NCBI GenBank assembly: GCA_028564705.1 | Contig: JAPXFQ010000483.1 | Span: 310,001 to 374,000 of the forward strand | DNA length: 64,000 nucleotides | Direction of reading: 5' to 3' | From: Apricaphanius iberus | Taxonomy: Eukaryota > Chordata > Actinopteri > Cyprinodontiformes > Aphaniidae | Part shown: positions 48,701 to 60,700 of the stretch, one piece after another | Layout of the letters: every line of letters starts with the position of its first letter | Numbering within the stretch: position 1 is the stretch's first letter | Made by a program: the position numbers and the translations under genes | Notes under the pieces: generated by a model | Told to the model about the DNA's origin: nothing | What the model saw: the letters and a program-made list of their open reading frames with translations, nothing else | Database searches by the model: none

Positions 48701-51700
48701 AAGAAGACGCTATCAGAAGAAGTGAGGAATAGATATTGGCTGCAAGAGCAGTTGCCAGAGCCTCACCACTGGAGAAGGCTTGTATACCCCCCCTGGCACA
48801 TCCATTCTGCTGGACGCTGCAGCTGTCACCTTCTAAACCGGACCAGAATGTTCTCATTAACAGCGCACCTTCTGTGTTTCCTCCTGCTCCCTCAGAGAGC
48901 AGCAAGACAGGTCGGAAAACAGTTCTGTCCCTTCACTGCGGTAAAACATATTTTCTGTCAAACTGTTGCTCAGTTTAGGTCAAAGTAGGATTAGTTTCTA
49001 AAAGCCAGTGCTTTTCAGTTGTGTGTGTGCAGCTGGTGAACGAAACATTAGTGATACAGCAGGATGTACTGTGGAGCTATGTTGGTACTGGATTGGTAAG
49101 CCATAAATTGTTGTTTTGGAGTTATTTGGTCATGATAATGAGATATGGTGCCGGAAAAACTGCTTGATGGTTTATCAACTGACAAGCGGTTAGTTGGATG
49201 TTTTGTTGGTTTGACTGGCGAGCTTGTAAAAGTGTCAGTACACTTGTTTAGAAGTGCTCCATAGTGATTTGGTTTTATGACAGTGACAAGACGGCGCAAG
49301 TCTTGCGAGGGCGACAGAGGGCAAATATCTGCAACGTTACGAAGTGTGTCTAACAATATTTTAATTTTCATAGATTTTGAATTTGGGTTTTCATAAGCCA
49401 AAATCCTCAAAATGATAAAGGCTTGAAATATGTCACTTTGCATGTAATGAGTCTGTATCACGTATTAGTTTCACATTTCCAGTTGAATTACTGAAAGAAA
49501 CTTTTGCATGATATTCAAATTTTTCAAGTTTCATCTGTTCACAGCAATACACAGATCAGTAAGCAACTTGGGATTAAGGGCTTTGCCTAGGGAAACATCA
49601 AAATGTGAAAAGCAGAAGCTAGACTCAAACCTACAACCCTCCAATTACAAGCCAACCACTCTACCTAACAAGCCACAGTCACCTGTGACCAACAAAATGC
49701 TTGAGCACAGAGAGACCCAAGTCAGGTCCTTGAGATCTACTATCCTGCAACTTTTAGATCCCTCTTCCAACACACCTGAATCAAATGACTGAATTTTTTC
49801 ATCGGAAGTCATTCAGCTCCGCAGGTCTGGTATACAGTTCATTTTTAATTTCTTTAACATAAAAAGTACTAGAGGCCGACCGACATATCCGCTGGCTGAC
49901 ATATTCACTGTTTTCTGTATTGGCCGAAAAAAAAAAAAGCAGATATTAAGAAAAAGATAAGGCACCTGTGTGGCCAGTTGCAGCCACTACTTGACTGAAA
50001 TAAGGACCCCCACACACTCCATACCATCACGAACAGGCCCACTCATATTTTACCTTTAAGTTTGGTGTTTAATCTTTGACTGCACTATTTTTATATATAC
50101 ACATTTGATTTTATTATTTAGTACGATGTGGTAGTGCTGCTTTACTTTGTGGTGATTTTTCTTTGATACTGTAAGTCCAGAGTCTACCTAAATTAGCTAT
50201 TCGCACTATTATTCTGGTTACTGTTTTAATTTATTTCATTTTGTATACTTAAAGAAACTTGAATCCGTTTTATTTTGGATGGATCAGCTCTTCTTTCTAG
50301 GAATCTGAATGGTTTTATTAATCTATTAAAACACTGACCCTGTCCAGACAAGAAAGCAGAGTCGTAGTTTAACCCAGCTCTCTGCAGCTTCTGTACCGTT
50401 ACCCACTCTATACTACATTGAGACAGTGTGTTGCCCACGACCAATCAAATCAAATAGACTAAAAGTTAACCAAATAAAAGCAAATTTGACTTTAACCAAA
50501 CAAGAAAATAGGGCAATTATATGTGGTTTACTGAACATAAGACCCCTCTCCTCAAAGACTTTATTAGTAAATGACTTGATATGTGATAATAAAATTGATC
50601 TATTTTGCCTATCAGAAACCTGGCTGCAGCAGGAGTATTTTTTAATTAAAAATGAGTCAACTCCTTCCAATCATCAAAATGTTTACATTCCTAGAAGTAC
50701 TGGACAAGGAGGAGGAGTTGGAACCATCTTTCACTCAGATTTACAAATTCATCATAGACCTAATAATAGCTACAGCTCTTTTGAACGTATAATCCTTAAT
50801 TTTCCACATTCAAGCTGAAAAACATTAAAGCCACTTGTTTGTGGTTTTGTATCGTCCACCAGGCCCTTACTCTCAATTCTTGAACCAGATCTCAGATGTA
50901 AAAAGAAAAATTTGATTTAGTATTAAATACTGATCAAGTAATTATAGTAGGGGATTTCAATATTCATGTGGACACTGAAAGCAATAGCCTAACTGCTAAT
51001 ATTATCTTAGACTCAATTGGCTTTACTCAAAAGGTGAAGGGACCCACAAACTCTGGTCAGCACACTTTAGATGTACTGACATACCGCATTGAGTGTGAGG
51101 AAGTAACAGACCTCCCAAATAACCCAGTCATTTCTTACCATTTTTTGATAACCTTTGAATTTACTTTACCTGACATTCCCAAATCTCAAAGAAAATGTAA
51201 TTACAGTAGAACTCTATCAGACAATGCTGTAACAAATTTTAAAGAATCTGTTCCATTGTTGCTTCCTTATGATTCTCAGAATACCATAGAGGATGGCAGT
51301 AATTCCATCTCTAACATGTCAGAAATTGATAGTCCGGTTCAAAGTACTACTTCCTCACTGGATCTCAGTAAATGGTAAATGGACTGATACTTATATAGCG
51401 CTTTTCTAGTCATACTGACCACTCAAAGCGCTTTACATTGAAGCCACATTCACCCATTCACACACCGACAGCAACATGGCTCCGTAGGACAATGGTTTTT
51501 TTTGGGTTAAGTACCTTGCCCAGGGGCACATCGACATGTGACTGGAGGAAGCTGGAATCGAACCTACGACCCTCTGATTGCAAGCCAAATCTACTCTATC
51601 ACTGCTTTTGATACAGTCAATCATAATATTCTCTTTAAAAGGCTCGCACATGCTGCAGGGATCAAGGGAACAGCACTAGCCTGGTTTAAATCATTTCTGT

Positions 51701-54700
51701 CCGACAGATTCCAGTTTGTTCATGTCAATGATAAATCGTCTTCACACTCAAGGGTTACTTGTGGAGATCCGAAGGGTTCTGTGCTTGGACCAATTCCCCT
51801 AACATATGCTTCCAATTGGTAAAATATTAGACAACATGGTATGAATTTACACAGAGAGCTCATTATACACAATTATATTTATCCATAAATCCTGATGAAT
51901 CCAATCAGTTAGGTAGATTACAAGCATTCTCGAAGACATAAAAATCTGGATGCCTCTGAATTTACTGCTTTTAAATTAAGACAAGACAGAAGCTTTTGTC
52001 TTTTGACCAGAAGCTTTCAAAAGGAAACTGCTAAGTCAATCACTTCATTTGGATGGCATTAAATTTCCCCTGGTAATAGTGTATTCTAGTGTAATTTTTG
52101 ACTAAGACATGAAATTTAAATCCCATATTAAACAGATTTCGAAGATTTCTTTCCTCCACCAAAATTAGAAACATCCTGTTCAGAAGTAATGCTGAGAAAC
52201 TAGTCCATGCATTTGTTACTTCAAGACTGGCCTACTGTAAGCACTTAATATTCAAGGTCCATCATACATCAGATATCTGATGGTTCCATATGTTACTAAC
52301 AGTGCACTTCAATCTTAGACTGCAGGTCTTCTGGTAGTTCCTAGGATTTCTAAAAGTAGACTGGGAGGCAGGCAGATCTTTTAGTTATCAGGCTCCTCTC
52401 CTGTGGAACCAGCTCCCAGTTTTAGTCTATGAGGTAAGTTAGAATGCCTTAGGTTATGTTGAGCCATTTTTGTAGTTATGCAGCTATAGGCTTAGACTAT
52501 TGGAGGACAGACTGACCACTTGTCTTCACTCTTCTATTCCTCTCTTCTACTAGTCTCCAATCTGGTATCCTGCTCAACTATAATGCCCCCTGCTGGATGA
52601 GGAGCATCGACCCAGATGATGCTCTAAGTGACAGAGCATCCTCCATGCTGTCTCTTCTCTGTCTTCTCAGACCCCCAGACGGTCGTGGCAGATGACCGCT
52701 TGTACTGAGCCAGGTTCTGCTGGAGGTTTCTTCCTGTTAAAGGGGAGTTTTTCCTCTCCACTGTCGGTACATGCTTGGTGTCGTGACTCATATTTTTTGG
52801 GGCTACTTTATATAACAGTCTCGTATTAAATATGTTTATATAATCTTTAGTTAGTATTCAGAAAGTAAAAGTCTGTTTTAATTAGCTTGCATGATGGTAA
52901 AGATCTGTTTGTCAGTATTGTTTATGGGGCTAAGCTTTTAAGTCGTAAAACTTTTGGCTAAAGTTTATGGCATGTTGTAAAAGCAGGATGTTTAGATAAG
53001 AAACTGGGAGAAAAAGTTTTAGAGAAGCAGATAGCCATTTAACCATAAATCTTTATAATGAACCTTTGACCCAGAACAGAGACGACCCATCTTCTGACTC
53101 CAGGATTCTCTGACAGCAAATCATGGCTCAGACACTGTATGAAAATGTTCTGATTGGAGAGATTAGAAACGCCTAGAGGCCCGGTTGTCTATAAAGCTGT
53201 GAAATGAAGATCAGTTAATTGTTCAGATTTCTTTAAATCTGGACCACAGAGGAACTGACGGGGGCAAAATTCCTCTGTAAAACTGCAATTTGTTAATCTG
53301 TTCAAAATAAATGTTAAACTGGAAATTGGCTCCATTTTGTCTCTGCTTGAACATGCATTGAATTACTTATGATAATTATTTAATTCAACATTGGTCAGTA
53401 TGAGGAATTGCTGAATGGATTGCTGTGGTTGCAGGTCTGCTTAAATAGGGCTCAACACCATGTCAACAACTTTAGGCAATCTGCTGGGTTTCTTTTCATA
53501 TAAAACAATTAACTGATTGGAATGGTTGTATAATTGTATTGAAATTACTTTGGTTGTAAAGTGCCCTTAGATTACATTTGTTGTGAATTGGTGTTACGTA
53601 AATAAAAGTTAATTGAATTCAATTTTGTATGGTTCTGAAACCATTTGCACTCAGGTTACCATTTTGATTTTGTTTTTATAATATCTTATATTTGAAGTTG
53701 AATAAATATTTAAAGAGTTTTATTGATATTTAGTTGTCTTTCACAATCAAAAAGTATATATATAAATATCTGCCTTGGATATCAGCCTTAATAATTGGCT
53801 TCAGATAATGGCCATTAGCGACCAAAGAATTAATAATAAAAAAAAGTTTAAAAAAACTCTTAGAACCCTATGGCTATGTTGAAACGTGATGTCACTCAAC
53901 CAAGCCCCCGCCCCCAAGCTTCTCTCTGGAGGGCAGAAAGACTAATCGCCCCAACTGCCTAGCATTGTTGTTAATTGACAGTTGTCAGTGGAGCTGCGCT
54001 ACAAGGCGGTTAAGGAAAAATCTATCAGTATGGTTAACATGTGCAACGTTGTAGGCTGAAGAAATCGAGGAAAAAGGATAATAATATTTAATAGGTTTCC
54101 AGCTAATGAAATACGCCGCCATCTATGGCTGAGTTAGAGTGGATGATTCATCCATCCAGTTTAATAAACAAATCTGCTCATCTCCCACACTGGAGGTATG
54201 TTGATGTTAATTTATGTATGTGCCTTCTTTGCTTCTGCTGTGTAAATATCTGTAGATAACTGTAAACTGAAGTGAATATGATATATCTGAGAAGTTTCTA
54301 CCCTAGCTTATCAGCTGTTTGAAATTATCTGGAAGCTAACCCTGTGGGCTAGCTCCTAGCTATCTCACCTTTCTTACAGGTTGCTGTTTGTAAAAACTGG
54401 CTGCCTGATTACCTGTAGTTTGTACGCTTATTATTTTATTTCTTTATTGGTGCCTTTTTAAAGCCATGGTGCTGCGTTCAGCCTAACGGTGATGTCAGTT
54501 AGCTGTTTTCTACACAGAGTGCCAACGTAGCCTGCGCAGTGTAAGCTGTCAGTTTTCAGTGAAATTGCTTCATAACTCTATAACGTGTTGTTGTCTTTGG
54601 GTTGTGAATATGTCTATGACATGTTAGTAATCTGGTGGTAACTTGGTTTTTGTGACTCAAACTGCCATGTTGATGATCAATTGGTATAAAAATGTGTATG

Positions 54701-57700
54701 AAGAGTCGAGCGCTGGGAGTTTTCCCAATGATTGTATGCCTTCTTGGTTCTGCTGTGTAAAGTCATATAATTGTAAATATCTCCATACTGATCTGGCGGT
54801 GGTCATATCTAAGGAGTTACCTCCTGCAGCTGTAAGTAAACGGTCATGAAACATAAATGGTCTGGAAGCTTTGTGCTACATACAGTTAGCTGTCTGATGT
54901 GACTTTTTTGATTATCTGCACAAAGATGGTTTAGAATTATTTTGCTTGTCTAACTGTTTGCCTGAGACCGCACGGCTGTGCATAGCGGTTGGAAGCTTTT
55001 TGCCCTCCATTGTTGTACACATGCACGAAAATACCCGGAGTTTTTTTTTTGTTGAGAATAAGACTCACACAGAGCAGACTGTACTTTTTGAGAAACCTTA
55101 GGTCCGCTAAGATTTTCAGAAAGATGCTGCAAATCTTCTACAAGTCTTTTGTGGAGAGTGTTATCTCTTTGTCCATCATGTTGGGGTAGAAGTATCAGAG
55201 CCAAGGAATTAAAACGGTCAATAACCTGATGAAGAAGGCTGGTTCTGTTCTGAGGAACAAGTAAAAATAATGATGCAAAGAAGGATTTTTCCTAAAATAA
55301 AAAATAAAAATATGGACAACTCTGAGCATCCTCTTCATGAGACAATCCTACAGCAACAGAGTATCTTCAGTCGGAGGCTTCTTCAGTTTCACTACAACAT
55401 AGACTGCTACAGGAATTCCTTTCTCCCCACAGCCATCATGATCTATTACAACTCCTTGAAGAATTAATTAGTTATGAGCTACAACAACACTTAATTTCCC
55501 TCTGTAAAGTATAAAGTATTTTTGAATTTTAATTGAAAACAGGTAATTTGCAGAAGGAATGAATCTAAAAGTTCCAGGATGGTAGCTCTCGAGGATTAGT
55601 TTTGCAGTCCCCTGATTTAACATATTTATGCATGAGAATGGCCTGATCTAAGACAAAATTAGGTCCAGTTGAACTGGCAAGACTAGGACATTGATGTTCA
55701 CAAGCTGTGAGCTTCAGTTCTTCTGTAAAGAAGAATGTGCACAAATTTTAGTCTCCAGATGTCCAAGCTGGAAGAGACATGCTCTTCAAGACTCACAGCT
55801 GCAAAACCTTGCGTAAAATATGGTCTCAGAAGGTTGAGGACATTACATTTTGTTGTAAAACATTTTGCCTAATTTTCATTCAGCTTGCACTATTTTGCGT
55901 TGGTCTGTAATAATACATCAATGAAATAAACTTGGTTCAATGTGACAAAACGTGAAAAAGCTCAATGCAGTGTGAATACTTTGAAAGAAAAAACAACTTT
56001 CTGAGCGTCATACGCTGTTATTCTAAATGCAAAATAAAAGATTACTGCAGAAAAACTTGCCTATGGTGGTGATAGGATTGCAGAAAGGTATAATGCCCCA
56101 GGCGCTGCCGTAGAAAATGCATGGGGCAAATCCTAAAATCTTTTGTAACCTCTTCTGCAGAGCTCTCCAGCAGGTTCCTTCCTCAAAGATCAGCTGCTTA
56201 TAAGCGTCGTTCTCTCCAAACGAATACACGGGCACAAGGTCGGACCTAAATGATCACAAAAAAAAGTTGTTTAACTCAACTAGTTATTGAGGGTAAAGCA
56301 CAGAACGGCAAAGAGAGAGAAAGGAAAGAAAGATTTAGTCTATATTGGTGTCTAATGCCGTTTTGAAATTCTATTATTAAACACTTCTTTCACATTTAAC
56401 TCCATCTGTTGCAAGTTGCTATACAGTTGGCTTAACAGCATATATTATAAGTATTTATACTTTTTTTGTTATAGAACCATTTTATCAGAAAATGCCCTAT
56501 CAGTGAAAACATTCATCACACCAGAGGGCTGTGTAAGACATGGCCAACATATGAATTATAAAATCACTACTTTAAATAAGAAGCCTGCTTTAGTTTGGAA
56601 AAAAAAAAACATTCAAAAGAAGGTAAGTTTGGCTTTTGTTTACTTCTTAATAATTGAAGTCAGTGTAAGTTGCAAAAGAACGCTGTTGGCACCAGCAGTA
56701 TATTTTCAGTTAAGGAGAAACACTTGAGTTTTTGTTCTCGCAAGGCATAATAATTATGCAAAGAGATTAAACAAATTGGAAACTTTCAGGATCCAATTTT
56801 TTTTTTGGGAGAATTGTAAGGACAGTTTATTGAATTACCTTCTCATTTTCTCTAAAGGCTACATTTTTAGGATTTAGGATTTTACAAGGAGATCATCATC
56901 AAGAGTAGTTTCCCTCATGGAGAAAGCTGTTTAACTGATTGCGACATCATGCCTATTTTAGAAGCATTTCAGTAGTCTAGAAAATGCGTCCAAATGTCCT
57001 GAACATAACACTCCTGGCTAATTTGGTTAAAATGCTAACAAAGTTGTTATGAATGGATGTCTACATAACTGCATGTTATTTCTTTCCAGCGAGCTCTAAG
57101 CTTCTTAGAAAAAGGTGCACCCATTTATATGATAATCCTGTAGTGTTTGGGCTAGAGCTCAAAACCAAGATGACTTAGCAGTGCTAGTAATAATGGCAAT
57201 GAATGTACTGCTGAGAGCATGTCAGATAGGTTCATGTAGTTTGACCTTTCAGAAATGGTAGTCCATGCCACGAGGTGCGCAACACAGCACAGATCATTCA
57301 TAAAAGATTTGGTAGCACTCTCTATGGGCCTTTTTTAACCCTCCAAGGTTAATCATGAAGGATTTATTCAGTCCTTTGGTTCACAGCAGAGAACTTTTCA
57401 TAACAGATTTAGCTGAGGCTCTTATTTTGAGACCCTGAAGTTTGCATGGGTGTGTGTTCATGTCCAGGCAATACAGTGAACACCCACCCTTTCTGCAGGG
57501 CCAGCCTTACAAAGCCTTTGCGGTTCTTCAGGGTGACAGAATTCATGCCCGGAGCACAGTGAAGGGACTCTGCTGCTCCTCCGACAACGATGACCACAGC
57601 ATTTCCCGTCCCGCTACACGAGAGCAGGTAATCTATGGAGTGCCGATTAACGGGACAGATACCTGCAGTGGAGAAAAAAAAAAGGATATGGAAACTATTA

Positions 57701-60700
57701 GGGTCGCTGGTAATTTAGTTAAAAGGAAGCAGTAATCTTGGAGTTTCCCTCATGGAAAAAACACATGGATTCCATATTGCAAAAATCACATGTGATCACA
57801 TGTCGGAAACAAAAAAACAAAAAAAAACATTTCACAGTTGAGAAGAACATGTGATCACCTGTACTTTACGCAGATTTCCCATGTAAAGTTCATATAAAGG
57901 TAATGGGATACCGTGTGAACCACATGTGAAAACGTCATTTTCTATATAAAACAAACCTTTGAAAAACAAAATCGTGAAAGCCATTTAAAACCATGTGGAT
58001 TTACATGTGAAGTCCATTTTTTACTTCAAATATGGTTTACCAGGTACCACATCGGATAACATCTGATCTCATGTAAAGTTCTACCCATGTGACCCATGAG
58101 GGAACCGTCTCAGTTATTTTGCAAACATTAAACGAGATTTCAGTTACATTTTAATCTGATCATTCTTATGTCCCGACATGTAAATTATGGTGTACTTTAA
58201 AGGGGTGATGTTATGCAAATTTCCCTTTTGCCATCCCTTTGTGCTGCCATTTGCATCTCTGCTGCCTCTATAAATATTACAAACATAAATAAAAACCATC
58301 CAGCCATTTTTTTGCAAATCTTTGCTGTCAGAAATCTTGTGACTCTACAAGTTGTTTGAAAAAGTGCCTTAATTGTGATGTCACAATGAGCTGTATTTGC
58401 AAATAGCTGCCCCTCACCTGTCAAATCCCCTACCCACCCATTTCAATTCCATGCCATTCTCATTGTATTCCCACAGCCTGGTAACTAGGTGTGGTCTGCA
58501 TAAGCAAATTTTTATGAAAGTGACAGAGCCCTTTAAACAGCTTTTTCTAACACTGACTGAAATTGTCAAGAATTGAGATGGTGAGATCAATATATGTTGG
58601 ATTAAGCCTGTGAATATTCTCATTCATCCAGGTCATGGTTATCTCAAGGAAATTTCAATCGAACGCAACTGGACTTTTGTCCAGTTGCGTTCGATTGAAA
58701 TTTCCTTGAGATATATGTTGGATTGATTTTGTGCAAAAAACTCAATTAACATATTTTCTACAGAACAGAGCTATTATAACTAATTTAAAGAGGCATACTG
58801 TGAACCCTTTAACTGTAATAAACCACAATATTTATAAAACTACGTACAGTCATTTTACTCCGGCCCTGTCTCAAACTACCCACACTACACCCTAAGGTCT
58901 TCTAAGAAGTGCACTTGGCAGAAGTGCAGACAAGGGGTCAAGTGCTTTGTGAACAGGTGTGCAAATAATGGTAGTATTGGGACAGCAAGGACTACGTTTT
59001 CAACCTGTGCCACGGCGTCATAGCTCCATGACGACCTAAATGGGGGTTCCGGTTGGGTTATTTTGCTGCTTGATATGATAAAACTGAAACAAAATCATCT
59101 AGGTTTGACCAATACAAAATTATATCAAGCAAATTCTATGGCATAAAATCCAAAGTTATAGAACATTTCATATTGTAATCAGAGGCACCAACTGTATATA
59201 TATATATTTTTATTTATTCACAGAAAATGTTGGCTATAAAGAAAGACTTTTGATTATTTCAAAGAATGTCATTATTGTATTATTTATATTTGTCAAACCT
59301 GGTGACAAATAGAGAGATGCTCTTCTCACCAGCAATAAATAAACCCAATCACAATTTTATTTTAAATGTGGAGGAATAAATGTTCTGTTTTAATTATTTA
59401 AAAGGTTTAAGGGTTTTTTTATGACTTGCTAAAAAACAAACAGTGTATATAATTTCTGGTGTATCATGTCTAAAAATACACACCCCTTTATCAATAAACA
59501 ATATTTTTTAACAGGCATATAATGTATCTGTTGTGGGAAACATTAAGAAGGATCTGTTCTGTGTATTCTTATATCCTGACAGTACTGTGTGCTAAGTCTT
59601 CATGACATAATATTTAGTCTGATTGTATGACATTGTATGACTTCAGGTCAAATTAACTGATATCAAAATCCTACATCCTGTGTTGCCATGGAAACGACCC
59701 TCTGTACACTAGACGTCCTGACATTCTACAAGATTGTGCTTCTGTATCACCCGAAGACGCCTCAGAGTCTGATGCGCTCACCCTGAAGAAATGTTTACTG
59801 ATATGATATTGATAATAGTGAGGTTAACTGAATCTATAAAAGGCTGTGTTAGTTGTTAGGAAACAGGTCAGTTTTTGCATGGTCCAATGTAACACTGTTC
59901 CTCCTTGTTTGATCAAACAAGTTCGTATTTAAACCTCCATAAATCTGAAGGAGTCTCTCTCCGCCCTCTATTTAAAATGATTTTTTCCAATGACATCTTT
60001 GCAGCAACTAACCATTCAAATGTAATTACTCATATACAAAATGATAAATTATTCAATATTTTGAGGTGTTGATAGCAGAGGATGTTGTGGACATATCCCC
60101 ATCAATATCTACAAATGATAGTTTTGAAACCAAGAAACAAAATATGGTCCACAGTCCCTGCTTCTAATTGTGCAACCTGGACAAGTCACCAGTCCATCAC
60201 ATGGCGACCATTATCCAGTATATTATTAATATAGCCAACATTGTTTTTTTGTGCAACGATTTTGATTTTAATCATACTTCCTTGCCAGTAGTCTGAGGAC
60301 GGTTTTAAGAGTGATTTGAAAAACAATACAAAACATGTAGCCTATGGCTTTTAACTTTTATTGATTGAAAGAAGATATTATTTTCAAAATCTGTTAATAC
60401 ACTGCAGTGGATGTTGTAATGAAAGGTCAACCGGATTAATACATAACGAATATATTAATTAATATTTTTTCATCCCCAACAATCTTCAAAGTGGCAGACT
60501 AAGACTTAGCAGAATATGGTTACCATCACCCCTTACACTTGAAAACAGGCCTACATTTTTTTCAGAGCCTTCTTGTCTCAAAATTCCACAAGCAGCAATG
60601 GATTATGGGTAATACCCTTTGCCGAAGTCTGAACTGATGCAGGCTTCGGCGAAGTGTGGAGCGAGGGTGCAAAAGAGGCGGGGCCAAGGTCTTAGAGCAC

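Larger units (their letters stand above)
50426..53632 (+). mobile_element. LINE with endonuclease, deleted RT, nested SINE and solo LTR
   Basis: An apurinic-type endonuclease start at 50426-50815 ([40 protein letters not shown]) continues at about 50940-51370 ([30 protein letters not shown]). RT pieces follow the SINE at 51603 ([42 protein letters not shown]). A degraded segment at about 51900-52130 matches the RT at 20395-20649. The 3' UTR (TCTGCTGGAGGTTTCTTCC) is split at 52779-53390 and resumes to 53632. It is dead through deletions and stops. Confidence 0.85.
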
